Assembly: GCF_003590095.1 (NCBI RefSeq)
Contig: NC_039499.1
Location: 4,278,001 to 4,342,000, forward strand
Direction: 5' to 3'
Source of the DNA: Trichoplusia ni
Taxonomy: Eukaryota > Arthropoda > Insecta > Lepidoptera > Noctuidae
DNA length: 64,000 nucleotides
How positions within the stretch are numbered: the first letter of the stretch is position 1; each line of letters opens with the position of its first letter. Shown here one piece after another: positions 1-10,260 of this stretch. The translations under genes and the position numbers were made by a program. The notes below the pieces were generated by a model. That model did not search any database. It saw only the letters and a program-made list of their open reading frames with translations, and was not told the DNA's origin.

Positions 1-276
1 GATACTAGTCGAATCAAAGATGGCTAAGACTGATGATTTACCAAAAATAATTACAACAATATTGTCTTTAGATTTAATTAACGTGACAGTAGCCATTTTT
101 TTACGTATAATGACTATTTAAACTTGTCACCCAAAAGATCTTTAATATGACTGTGCAAAAGTCGTTTTGGCGTTTAAATAAGATTATTACATTATTTGTT
201 TTTCTTATTAAGTGTGTTTTACATTTAATTAATTGAAATATTACGCAGACCATCGTTTGTGGAGTCCGCTAGTTAA

Positions 277-297
277 GTATATATATATATATATTTA
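277..297. repeat. AT dinucleotide microsatellite
   Basis: A run of about ten AT units within otherwise unremarkable intron-like sequence. Confidence 0.8.
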
Positions 298-361
298 TAC
301 TATCAAAAAAGTAGTATAAGCCACCTATTCTAATCCTGTCTTTACAAAATTCTCGGAGCGG

Positions 362-408
362 TATAGTGACCTATTCTACGTTAAGGTATCGTAGAATAGG
401 TCACTATA
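362..408. repeat. Perfect 19-bp inverted repeat, 9-nt loop
   Basis: The arms TATAGTGACCTATTCTACG (362-380) and its exact reverse complement (390-408) flank the loop 381-389. A partial direct copy of the left arm occurs at 314-332. It lies in the region expected to be intron 2 of tetraspanin A. It could be a MITE core or a small-RNA foldback; function is unknown. Confidence 0.9.
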
Positions 409-1619
409 TCTACAACTGTCAGACATGCCCTGCGATTGTAAGTAAACAAAGATAATCTAGATAAATATGCTGATGATTCAAGACCTGATAAGAGATTACA
501 AACCTCGTTTTTTGTAAAAAGTCCCTACATGTTTTGGTTTTAACTATCCAACTGGAATGAAAAATTATTGGTCTATCACAAAATAGCAATATGCAGTTTA
601 TAGTTGTATCAATAGGTTTAAGTTTCGATTATTTTTATGTTAGAAACGAAAAGAAATACTTGAGTCAAGATATGTGTTTTTTCATTACATTTTTACACAG
701 CTTTTTAACTAAGCAAGTTAAATTGCATCCCAACATTAAAAAAACAACGCTGATCGGTCTCGGAAATGAATGAGATAATAACATCGAAGACCAACCTTGT
801 AATTTACTTCCTCATACCAAAAACCAAATTCTCTTAAAGCAATTAATGAAACCTCAAATTACAAAACTAATCAGACTATAAACATTCGCTATCTCTGAAG
901 ATGAAGAGCTGTAATCTATAACTGACTGACATTCTGGCATTATAGTTTCTTAGCTCGTATTCAGGGCACCGGCACAGATTACTAAACGGTTACTACGTAA
1001 CCCGGTACTGACAAAACTATGTGATCTAATTCTGTTCGTCCAGGCCTGCGACGGATATTTAACGTCTAAAATGGTCTTATAACGACTTGTAACGTCGAAC
1101 AGTGATGTAATTTGCCTCAAGAAGCGACGCCATGATAATTGTTTACATTCTAGTGACGTCTTTGCATGTTAGATATTAGCACTACAGTGATAAAGAATAG
1201 AAGACAAGTATTCGTTTTGTTATGTAGAAAGGAATAAATAAACTAATTAATAGCTGTAACTTGTTAGTTTTGTTTGACTCGGGAATTTTATTTTTATAAG
1301 TATATGGAGAAAATAAATATCGTCGTATATTAGACCATTTACGTTCCATAAAAGGACTAATAAATTATTAAGTATGCACTTACTTCACTTGCATGAAACT
1401 AAAGTAAACAATATAGTTATATTATACTTTATCAAATGGTTATTAGTCATTGCCTTGATATTGATAGAACTTACAATCTTCCTACATGAGTTATTAATTA
1501 ATGGCTCCAATTAACATCAGTGAATCGGAACTCATTACATCAGAACAATACGCGCACAAGATCAATGATAACAGACTCAGGGTCACAATACATAATAACT
1601 TATATAAAGGGCTACTTAC
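409..1619. other. Presumed intron 2 of tetraspanin A; no exon found
   Basis: AT-rich sequence without a tetraspanin-like third exon on the minus strand. The open frame at 591-773 (plus) has no family features. Confidence 0.5.
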
Positions 1620-1808
1620 CACCATGTTCATCATGTAATTCTCCATGAAGGCTCCATAGAACCCGAAGAATGATATCAGGAATATAATAACACCAGTCGC
1701 GATGCAGAAGGCTGGCAGAGAGAAAAATCTGTCCGATAGGAACGGGTGGTATCCATTGTAAGCGGACTGGACTGACCCACCGACCGACAGAATTATAATA
1801 CCAGTGAT
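1620..1808 (-). CDS. Tetraspanin A, coding exon 2
   Basis: The acceptor ...TTTACAG lies at 1815-1809 and the donor GTAAGT at 1619-1614 (minus strand). The exon is 189 nt, exactly 63 phase-0 codons, starting ITGIIILSVG and ending MENYMMNMV. It has the same length and position as exon 2 of tetraspanin B. Confidence 0.9.
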
Positions 1809-1951
1809 CTGTAAACATTACACAACTGAGCATGATACTGTGACAGGCAAGAAGTAAAGATACACACTACATATTACACACTACTTACCAGAAAAAGAAA
1901 ATTGACTGTCACTAATATATATTTCACAGTTGTAAACAGTTTGGACCACAT
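1620..1951 (-). CDS. Tetraspanin gene A, 5' part (partial, continues off left edge)
   Basis: Four-pass membrane protein of the tetraspanin family. Members organise membrane microdomains and bind partner proteins through their large extracellular loop. Two coding exons are visible on the minus strand, 1951-1889 (21 codons) and 1808-1620 (63 codons), joined by GT-AG splicing in phase 0. The 84 visible residues hold a short cytoplasmic N-terminus, TM1 (about 10-34), a small loop with Tyr/Gly/Pro, TM2 (about 53-69) and the inner-loop motif FGFYGAFMENY (69-79). That motif is the tetraspanin G-x-x-G-x-x-x-E-N signature, but without the usual cysteines. TM3, the large loop and TM4 are not found in bases 1-1619, so they probably lie left of the window. 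The start was chosen because MWSKLFTTVKYILV begins just before TM1 and matches the layout of the two neighbouring tetraspanins. Family assignment is firm; the orthologue is unknown. Confidence 0.87.
1889..1951 (-). CDS. Tetraspanin A, coding exon 1
   Basis: The ATG is at 1951-1949. The exon gives 21 codons (MWSKLFTTVK...FLFL) and ends at a GTAAGT donor (1888-1883 on the minus strand). It encodes the N-terminus and the first half of TM1. Confidence 0.85.
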
Positions 1952-2817
1952 TTTGCTATAATATATTCGTGACGCTCCACGGGCGCTCGCGTGACAACTT
2001 CCACCGTTGTAGATTTAACTGGCAACAGATATTTTTATCACTGTAGGTAGGTATTAATCTTGATAAGGAAAACAAGCGCATTTATCTCATCGAAGGCGAA
2101 CGTTTGCTCTCATGCACGATAATAATATACTCTTATTTAAATCTCCGTCATTCACTTTTTAATACACCTAATTTTACACTCTATATTTTGATATATTTTT
2201 TTGGAACAGAGCGGACACAATAGCTTCGCGTGGAATATAGAGGCGATATGACAAAATGTGTTAATTTTAACCTGCGTTCGTAGTTATACTTGAAACTGCA
2301 AAGTTGGTACTTACAGGTGGTGATAAGAAAACACATGCAGCATTTTACAATTTAATTTCCATTATAATCTGAATGTTATTCATGAAAGTGTCTGTAGATG
2401 GCGGTAGGAGGTTGTACTGTTATGTTGAACTCAGTCAGTGGAAAATTGTTGTGACGTGAGTTCTGCGAGGTTTAAACGATGACGTAGTTAAACTGAAGGG
2501 GCTGTAAATTTCTTCTGGTGACCTAACCTTTGGATGAAGACATTCATTTATTGCTAATACGTTAATTCCACTAATGCCTTGAAAATAAAGTTTTGTTTTT
2601 ATTTTTTAACTATATACTTAAACAGTGAATAGGACCAATTCTTAGTATTGCAAAACTATATCATTTTACTTTCATATCAAAGCAGATGTTAAAGGTTAAG
2701 ACAACCAACACAATTGGAGAAAAATAAACAAACAATTGTTCACAACACTTTACTTATAGTACGATTGCTAACAATTAACAACAAATTAAACAACAATGTA
2801 TGATATCGGTGGGTTAT

Positions 2818-2889
2818 TTAGGACTCCAGCTCCACTTCTGAGAACTTGGCGCGATACGCCAAGTATCCTCCCATTGACGTCAAGAGTAT
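2818..2889 (-). CDS. Tetraspanin B, terminal coding exon 5
   Basis: Acceptor TTTTTTCAG just above 2889. The 23 codons (ILLTSMGGYLAYRAKFSEVE...) are followed by TAA at 2820-2818. It completes TM4 and supplies a short acidic tail. The exon is too short for most gene finders and sits 3.4 kb from exon 4. It fits because phase 0 and the missing half of TM4 match. A possible AATAAA lies on the minus strand at 2603-2598. Confidence 0.85.
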   Translation of the reverse strand: MLLTSMGGYLAYRAKFSEVELES

Positions 2890-5800
2890 CTGAAAAAATA
2901 AGTAAAACGTTGTATTCGTCAACATTATTAGCCCATATTCATCCACTGCTAGACATGGGCGTCCCCAATTGCACGCCATCGAGAGCTATCTTCGGCTGCT
3001 CGCATCCAATCTTGCGCACTTACATTAAACACATTGATATATTAGGGGTTTTTAATATATCAATGATTAAACATGTATATTTGAGTGACTTAGATCAGTC
3101 AGTCAGTTGAAGTAGTGTGGAATGATTGCAGTTATGGAAGAGTTGCAGAGAAGAAGTGTGCTGCTCCGCTTAACTAACTACAATCATATTTTGAAAACGT
3201 GTTGGAACTATCCTTGTTATATATAAGATCGTGTTAATGCTAAAGGGCTGCTTTCACGCGACACCATTTTTTTGGAAGCTAGAGCTAAGTTCTCAGAGTT
3301 TTAGCCAGACAGTCGGCAAAGTTTAAATACAGCCCAAGTGAATTGCAAACACAAAACATGGAGTTTCTTTATGTTTATTTTTGTCAGTAGACGTGACGAC
3401 ACAATGTATGAAGGGTCACGGCCAATGGTCAGGTGTCGCGACGCCAATTAACTCAATTTTATATTGACGCTATATGACGCGTGCAATACAAAGAATCTTA
3501 TGTCGAAAAACAAATTTCAAACACTAAATACTCCAATCCTTATTTAATTCCTTTCATTTATTTGATCCTGGTTTTAAGACTAGTCAATGCACACTTTGAC
3601 CAACAAATTTTAAAATTCCTTGTGTTCTAATGTAAGGAATAAGTAGTTAGGTTTGGCCACTGTCAGCTCTTGGGTCTTGGTCTACTAAACGGCGAACTAT
3701 TCATGATTAAAGCGACTTAGTAACAATCTTCGTATCATTCATTCTTTACATAAAGACACAATTTATTCAGAGAACTCCAAGAACTCGCGGAATGACAGAA
3801 ATTTTAAACATGGGAATCGTAAATAGTAAGGATTTCATATCTAGGAGAAAAGTGGATGAAGCAACAAGCAATTCCAGGAGGAGCAATGATGGGCATTTAT
3901 TTATTTATTTATTTTAATCAATTACAACGGTGAAAAACCAATTACAGCAATTAAAAAATATACATTATACAAATTTAAACATTAAACAAATTAGAATATA
4001 AATAAAAAAAACATAAAAACAAAACACTTTCATAAATTTATCTCACAGTACTTCAGGCATACCGACAAAATCTTCGGCCATACATCCGCAAACAGATCAG
4101 CTGTTGGATTAAGATCCAAGAGATTATTAAGCACAGCTAGAGTGCGTGGGATTGGCGACTTAGCACGTGCCACCGTACGACATGCAGGCACGGCAAAGAG
4201 TCTGTGCTTTTTGCCCCTGCAGTATTTATCTGGGACATAAAAGCGCGCCAGCTCCTTTAGCAGATCAGGAGCATCGATAGTACCACGGAGTGTCTTACAA
4301 GCTATTGCAAGCTGATCTCGTGCTCGCCTTACGTTCAGCGAGTTATAACCGAGGCAGCCCAGTAGGAATTTAGTCGGATAGAGATATGGATAGTACCCGT
4401 ATTCTTGCTTATATAGGTGCCTAAGGAAGGCCTTTTGGACTTTTTCTAATAAAAGTGCATAGGTACTTTCATGTGGATTCCACACACACGAGCTGGTTTC
4501 CAGCTTACTGCGTACGAGTGCATTGAAAACTATTTTCTTAGAATGATCAGTACGAAAATCACGGCAGTTGCGAAGAACAAAGCCTAACCTTTGGTAGGAT
4601 TGTTTAGCTACCGAGACCATATGATCGTGGAAGGTAAGCTTTCGATCAAATGTGACTCCCAGGTCTTTCATGGCTGTAGACTTCGTGATAGCAGTATTGT
4701 TTAAATGATATTCAAAGTTAACTGGGTGCCTTATTCGCCCGAATGTCATAGCGAAGCATTTGGAAGGATTAAACTCCATCTCGTTGTCAACGCTCCACTT
4801 GTAAATTGCATCGATATCTTGCTGTAGTGCGAAACTATCGCGTTCTGATTTAATTTCCAAGTACAGTTTCAAGTCATCAGCGTATAAGAGGCATCTTGCA
4901 TGAACCAGGACTTGGGGCAGATCGTTGATCATAATAAGAAATAAAAGAGGCCCCAGGATGGAACCTTGACTCACACCGGAACGTGTGTTATAGGTGTCTG
5001 ACACGTACGCACCTAGCCTAACAAACTGTTGTCGATCACGTAAATAATCTGCAAACAGGCGGAGGAGAGATGGTGAAAAACCTATTTTGCTAAGCTTCCT
5101 TAGTAGCGCGTCATTGTTAACCCTATCAAATGCCTTCCGGAAGTCGAAGTACAGTACGTCTACTTGACGTCCGCGATCTAAACTAGACGAGATATAGTCA
5201 ACAAGTGTCAGAAGATTTGTGTCAACAGACCTTTTACTTCTGAAACCATGCTGCTCGTTACAAAGATACTTATTCATTTGTTCGTATATGCCATTGTGGA
5301 GGATGTTTTCGAAGACCTTGGCTGGGGAGGATAAAATAGCGATTGGGCGGTATTCTTCGACGCAACTTTTGTTTTTGGTTTTAGGGATAGGTGTTACTCT
5401 AGAGACTTTCCATTCAGAGGGATATGTACCAGTCTGTAAGGCTAAATTAAAAATGTGGCAAAGAGGATCACTCAAAATATATTTTAGGTCTTTAACTATA
5501 AAGGGAGGGATGTTGTCCGGGCCAGTAGAACTGTTGGATTTAAGCTTGTTTATGCCTTTAATAATGTCTGCAGGGCACAATGGGGGTATGTTAATGTAAT
5601 TGCTGTTAGAGGAACGGTCAGATATACCAACATGATCAGCATTAAGTTGCGGATCATCAGACAGAAAAACAGACGCGAAAAAATCAGCAAAAGCGCTTGC
5701 CGCTTTGGCACCCGCAAAAGATGAACCCTTATATGTTACATTACATGTGTATCAGGCTAACTTATTGCCTATGCATATCAGAATTATCAGAAGATTACAT

Positions 5801-8800
5801 ATTAAAACAGTCGCTGGAATCTAGACCTGCAACTATGTGCATAATAATTCAATCTTTGAAACCCTAGTTCACATAAATACCCTTTAATAAAAACCTTTGT
5901 TAAGTCCTAGCTACCGCATTAGGTTAAGTAACCTGTAATGGTAGATTAGTGTGATTATTAAATAAATAAAATAAATAAATAAATAAATGGAAGGAAGTGG
6001 TACTCGGACTACGCGTGTATTACTGGGATAAATTATCAATCTTAGCTTTTTCACTGCCTGATTGCTTTTTGGCCTGTATATTTCTAAAAATTCGGTAGTA
6101 TAAACTGTATGAAGTGTTATTATCTAATTTTAATTTTATCAAATTTATCATTGATACTGACTCATGATCGATGGATAGTCCTGAACTCCTTCGTACTAAT
6201 GTCAGTTCTTCCCTTCAACGACAGTGAAGACTATTTTTTCTTGTCATTGCTTACCATGATGACAACATCATGGTAAGTGACGCATCTTAAAACAGCAGAG
6301 GTACTAACATAACTGACCTGCACACAAGTGGCGACAATGGCGACGACACCTAGAACATGGGCGTTGTATGCGAGCCACTCGCCTAGTACGCTAGCGCAGC
6401 CTGTGACGTAAGCGTTGCCGATCTCACAGGTGAAGGGGGATAAAGTCCCGTAGTCCATGTGGCAGCAGCTCACTGGTAGCTTATCCATGACCCAGTCAGG
6501 ACGGCCCACCACGCCGCAGCATTCGTACTGGACGAATTGACGTAAAAAAATACGTTACGGTTTTTAAGAAGTCAAAATGTAACTTTGGAAAATAGAAACG
6601 ACCCTTTTTACGCCCCACTGGGCTGGGCACCGACCTTTTTCCATGTGGGAAAGGCCTGGGCATTGATCTCCTTGCTTACTTGGGGCTGGTACTAAATAAT
6701 TTATTTACCATACTCACAATAGCCCTAAAATTATTAAAAGCAAGTAAAGAATTGTGGTTTAAATTGTAAGGAACCAGTTGAAAAAAAAATTGAGGCAATT
6801 TAAGAGAGTTTACTGAATGTACAGTTTACGAGGTTGAATTTCCTAAAACTAATTGAATAAAAAAGCTACCATTTTGGTAGAATCTATTTTGAAAGGTCAT
6901 TAAGGCTTACTTCCATCTGCATATCGTCCCACAGTTTCGTGATATCGAGCCTCTCGTTGTACAGGTTGAGGCTGGCCACCATCGATGGCCTGATCTCCTT
7001 GACAGCATCGTTGCTCAGCGAGAAGGCGGCTATGGCTATCGCGATCTCGAAGACCAACGTCACCAGAAGCAGCACCACATACTGAAATATTGACTGGACT
7101 TATAATTTTTTGAGGGCTTTTACTCCGTTACAAGTTATTCCGATTTCAAATCCAGATTCCTATACTTGTGAAAAGGCTAAATGCGTATAAGACGTAAACT
7201 TAAATGTTGTCAGTACATAGAGTTCCAATTTATATTTAATAGAAAGTACATTATGAATGAAGACCGGTTAGCCCGGTCTTGACCGGACACCTAGATTTTC
7301 AAACCTGTACAAACCTAATCAGAGAGTTCACAGAGTTCTCACTTCTCAGAGTGCACAGAGTTCCACCGAAATAATTAGAAAAAGGGTTAAGACTAAATAG
7401 AAATACTAGCAAAAACACTCACCCCAGCAACAAAATAGAAGTGTTGTGATATAGCTGCGTAGAACCCGAGCACGGAACCAAACAATATGATAGCTCCGGT
7501 CGCCACTACGAATTTAGACAGAGCGAAGAACCGCCCGGTGATCAGCACCTCCCAGTTCTTGTACTCCACCAGCACGGCGATGCCGACGAAGAATAATAGA
7601 AGTCCTGTTAGCTGGAAGTAAAACCTTTTTTAAAGCAACTGAAATTGTACACAACTGTAAAGGATAGATAGATGAGATGTAGAGATGAAGTGTAGACACT
7701 ATTATATTAAGTGACGTCCTAGTTCTAAATTCTTTTGAAGGATTTTATTTTATGTTAATAATATCTACTCGTCCATACCCCAAATTATGGACTGAAACCA
7801 TAGGAGTGCCTGGCCCATTACACAAGGGAAGAAACAATTGTAACTACTGCAGTGACGAGACGGAAAGGACTCTCGAAATACTTATTTCTTGGGTAAAACA
7901 ATGAATGCCAAATTTGCTACTAGTAATTTAAAGTTTATCACGAATCATCTGGTCCAATTGTCACTATGTTACTCACAATTCATTATTTTAATGTCACAAT
8001 TAAGAGTAATTGCAGTTGTGGGCCCAAGATGAGGCACTTATCCGTACAGAGTGCCAAATCGTTCCAAAACTGCGAAAGTCAACTTTAAGACTTTTTAGGG
8101 GACCAGAATAAAAAAACCAATAAAAACAATGAGACTCTTTGCCAACTTGGATACATCAAGGCAACAATAAATATTATATGTACATTAGTCCACGTAATCC
8201 AAATAAGCTTTCGAAATCCTTTCTATCTTTAATCAATAGCGTATCATCAAAGTTGTGAGTCACACAGTCATCGTCACAGCTTCTATCTGTAGGTAGTATT
8301 AGGCATAAACACCTGTGCAACTTAGTTTTATACCAATACTAGCCGTTGCCCGCAGGCCCGCCCGCTACAAATATAAACCCACGGAACATATAATCGAGAT
8401 AAAGACACCTGCGTTAATCCTGGTTATTAACTATCTGTGTAGGGTAGGTGTAGGAACGGAGAGGGTCAAACATCCATACACACAAACTTTCGCTTTTATT
8501 ATATTAGTAGGATTTTACATAAACCTATATACCTAATTATTAAAATAATAAAAATACTATAGAACAATGTATACACAGTGCAAAAGGACAACTAAAACAT
8601 AATTCAGTCGGCATCTAACTATGTAGCTTCAGCTCAACCTGAGGATCGGTCTATGGATGCTAAAATGCGGTTTTCTTTTTGGGAAAACCCTCAAACCCCC
8701 TAAAAACCCTTGTAAATCTCATATTTATAGATAGTATTGGTTGCGGTATAAGTTACCGCATATTTTAATATTAAAGTCCCAAAGAGCCACTAAAATATGA

Positions 8801-9135
8801 TAACTTTGTTTATCCATGACATAATCTTATTATCAAGTCAAACACTGCCTTTGGTTACCTCATTCGATGTCATCCTCATTGGCAAAAAGGGAAGGGAAGT
8901 AAGTAGTTATTTTGAAATTAGTATAAAGTGGGTCTGAAGGCGAATTTTAATCACGAGACTGAAAAAACCAGTTCCGTAAATGGCAGATATCGATAATCTG
9001 GTTGAAAACTGTTGTAGCGAAATAATAAATAAACTACCGTTTAAAACTTACCAAAAATGCTCCATTCACAGCCGCCAATGAATACCTCACAGATTTAAGA
9101 ACCTTAGGAACTTTGCACTTAAAATTAAAAGCCAT
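2818..9135 (-). CDS. Tetraspanin gene B, complete, five coding exons
   Basis: Complete tetraspanin on the minus strand. Coding exons are 9135-9052, 7611-7423, 7081-6911, 6527-6318 and 2889-2818 (28+63+57+70+23 codons plus TAA), giving 241 residues, a typical family length. All junctions are GT-AG and phase 0. TM1 is about 18-43, TM2 62-82, TM3 87-111 with the family's Glu at 103, and TM4 205-229. The large extracellular loop (about 112-204) has six cysteines: CCG at 151-153, PVSCC at 166-170, C182 and GC at 191-192, which would form the three loop disulphides. The inner loop after TM2 (GFYAAISQH) lacks the Cys pair usually palmitoylated. The C-tail is short and acidic. Gene A starts 866 bp beyond the stop. 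Gene C starts head-to-head 1.1 kb upstream. Intron 4 (3.4 kb) holds a LINE on the same strand. Family assignment is certain; ligand and orthologue are not identifiable here. Confidence 0.93.
2936..3025 (+). repeat. Lepidopteran dispersed repeat fragment ('ccactgctagacatgggc')
   Basis: The string beginning agcccatattcatccactgc, through gcacgccatc, to tcttcggctgctcgcatcc matches a repeat I recognise from many moth and butterfly genomes. It lies in intron 4 of tetraspanin B, about 50 bp upstream of the terminal exon. Confidence 0.6.
3896..5755 (-). mobile_element. 5'-truncated jockey-like LINE (non-LTR retrotransposon)
   Basis: LINE copy on the minus strand, in intron 4 of tetraspanin B and in the same orientation. 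The coding frame is open from 5751 to the TGA at 4032-4030 (574 codons including the stop). A 3' UTR follows, ending in a (TAAA)-type tail read as TTTATTTATTTA at 3896-3914 on the plus strand. The endonuclease half is absent, so the copy is 5' truncated, as usual for target-primed reverse transcription. No clear target-site duplication was found. The right boundary is set where the reading frame stops and an unrelated sequence begins. Confidence 0.9.
4030..5751 (-). pseudogene. LINE ORF2 fragment: reverse transcriptase and C-terminal domain
   Basis: The fragment starts within the segment before the RT domain (…ASAFADFFASVF…), continues through TGPDNIPPFIV and EEYRPIAILSS (early RT blocks), and reaches FDFRKAFDRV, which carries the first catalytic Asp. 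GVSQGSILGPLLF and YADDLKLYLEI follow, the latter with the catalytic Asp pair of palm motif C. The thumb and a jockey-type C-terminal region end at the stop at 4030. No frameshift or internal stop is seen in about 570 codons, which suggests a young insertion. The frame has no convincing own ATG and lacks the N-terminal endonuclease, so it is listed as a truncated copy, not a functional gene. The antisense frame around 5219-5599 is only a shadow. Confidence 0.9.
5756..5990 (+). repeat. A-rich-tailed retroelement 3' fragment, opposite orientation to the LINE
   Basis: About 235 bp of non-coding sequence ends on the plus strand in a TAAA/AAATA tail (5959-5988). It abuts the 5' end of the minus-strand LINE, so the two retro-tails point outward. 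It may be a second element's 3' UTR or an inverted segment produced during the LINE insertion. The exact family is not recognised. Confidence 0.5.
6250..6277. repeat. Perfect 12-bp inverted repeat near exon 4 donor of tetraspanin B
   Basis: CTTACCATGATG (6250-6261) and its exact complement (6266-6277) enclose a 4-nt loop, with GTCA/TGAC extending the stem across a 3-nt bulge. It lies 41 nt inside intron 4. The right arm (plus) and the complement of the left arm (minus) both read GGTAAG, a donor-like string. Confidence 0.8.
6318..6527 (-). CDS. Tetraspanin B, coding exon 4 (large loop)
   Basis: Acceptor CGTCCAG above 6527, donor GTCAGT below 6318. Its 70 codons start YECCGV, contain PVSCC and GC, and end in the first half of TM4 (LGVVAIVATCVQ). 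This is the diagnostic tetraspanin exon. Confidence 0.94.
6598..6695 (+). repeat. Lepidopteran dispersed repeat fragment ('ccactgggctgggcac... aggcctgggc')
   Basis: A diverged copy of the common 'cccactgctgggcacaggcct' repeat, in intron 3 of tetraspanin B. Confidence 0.55.
6911..7081 (-). CDS. Tetraspanin B, coding exon 3
   Basis: Acceptor ATTTCAG above 7081, donor GTAAGC below 6911. The exon has 57 codons, beginning YVVLLLVTLVFEIAIAIAAF (TM3) and running into the first third of the large loop. Confidence 0.93.
7423..7611 (-). CDS. Tetraspanin B, coding exon 2
   Basis: Acceptor TTCCAG just above 7611, donor GTGAGT below 7423. The exon is 189 nt (63 codons), from LTGLLLFFVG to FYFVAG. It encodes the end of TM1, the small loop and TM2. 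Confidence 0.93.
8339..8512 (-). mobile_element. Helitron-like non-autonomous element (Lep1-like)
   Basis: On the minus strand it begins TCCTACTAATATAATAAAAG and ends in a GC-rich stem followed by CTAG (8342-8339). These are the 5'-TC and 3'-hairpin-CTRR features of Helitrons. It lies in intron 1 of tetraspanin B. The same end structure recurs at 24.8, 27.7, 39.7, 50.4, 50.7 and 58.9 kb. Confidence 0.75.
9052..9135 (-). CDS. Tetraspanin B, coding exon 1
   Basis: ATG at 9135-9133, 28 codons (MAFNFKCKVPKVLKSVRYS...), donor GTAAGT at 9051-9046. It carries the basic N-terminus and the start of TM1. The first ATG of the frame is used. Confidence 0.87.
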
Positions 9136-10260
9136 TTTACTAAACTAAATATAAAACATAAATGATATATGCACCCACCGAATATGATAACTTTACTGAA
9201 AAATAAGATGAATTCTTATCAATCGCAGGTACATGAGTCAATATCTTTATTATCTCGACATATCCATCTAATCTCCGAATATAGAACCCGAAACACTTAA
9301 CATTTGAGGTTCAATATAAATTGTAGAGCAGATTACACGAAGGACAAATCATTGCTAACAGTTAAAAGTAATTTAACTGTAGGTACTTATTTAAGCAGAT
9401 AAAAATACAGCGCAAATGCATAGGTATTTCAAATCGAAATAGATATTTAATAAATTAATCTAATGAATTAAAAATAAAAATTATTAAAAATAAATCTTTA
9501 AGAGATGTACTGGTGATTCTGTTTGTACGGATTCCACACCCCGTTTCATAATATTGTGGTAAATAAACTATGTATGATATTTAAAAGTAAAAGGCGTCTT
9601 TTCTTCTGTACCTAAATTTGCCCTTTAATTCATTTATACGACTAACTAATTATGAAATCCATGTGCTTATTTCTACATTCTTCTAAAAAATATTATCTTA
9701 TTCTTAAAATTATTCACAATTTGATCACGATCGTGCTCACCAAATAACATGCATGAAAAATGCATCGTATGTACATATTACATTTATGGTCTTTAATTCG
9801 TTATAACCAAAATAATTCTGTTATTTTCTTGTTACTCTTAAGACAACAGAAAACTACCTATTTGAAATGCATTGAAATAATAATAGCAACCCAAAGCAAC
9901 GTCAACGGTACGAAAAGAAATTATGCGAATAGCAACACAGACGTCTGCTATTTTCACTGCATCGAGCGCGTATTGGACGTTGTTCACGCTTAGTGTTTTA
10001 TCGCATATTATAAATTTTGGCGGTAAGCTGTTTTGTAGATGGTTTAAAAATAATCAAATGTAATTATGCGTCACGATTACTAAAAATAAGAACCGAAAAT
10101 TTAAACAAAGAGTGCGTGTCCACCTGTCCGTGTCAACAAGAAACAACACCAATCGATGTTTACCTCGCGCGCATAATGTGGTGAAAGGTTTTTATAAAAT
10201 ATCGGTGTTTTTGTTCCAGATCTAAGTTTCAATAATTAGATCAGAAGACAAGATTTAAAA
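9136..10260. promoter_or_regulatory. Shared 5' intergenic region between divergent tetraspanins B and C
   Basis: These 1125 bp separate the two start codons, so the upstream control regions and 5' UTRs of both genes must lie here or overlap. The half near gene C is richer in CpG (for example CTCGCGCGC near 10164). No other gene is visible. Confidence 0.6.
10193..10200 (+). promoter_or_regulatory. Candidate TATA box of tetraspanin C
   Basis: TATAAAAT lies 61 nt upstream of the gene C start codon. Initiation would fall about 30 nt downstream, near 10225. The CCAG at 10219 could instead be a 5'-UTR splice acceptor, so this is tentative. Confidence 0.3.

Noticed and set aside
1612..1833. 73-codon minus-strand frame over tetraspanin A exon 2
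   Set aside because: Wrong frame. The phase that gives the tetraspanin TM1-TM2 sequence with proper splice sites is the real one.
2796..3110. 104-codon open frame on plus strand
   Set aside because: It is antisense to the terminal exon of tetraspanin B and then runs through a dispersed repeat.
5219..5599. 126-codon plus-strand frame
   Set aside because: Antisense shadow of the LINE reverse transcriptase.
6231..6317. Read-through extension of tetraspanin B exon 4 to a stop at 6231
   Set aside because: The extension leaves TM4 incomplete and passes a good donor. The downstream exon at 2889-2818 completes TM4 in phase.
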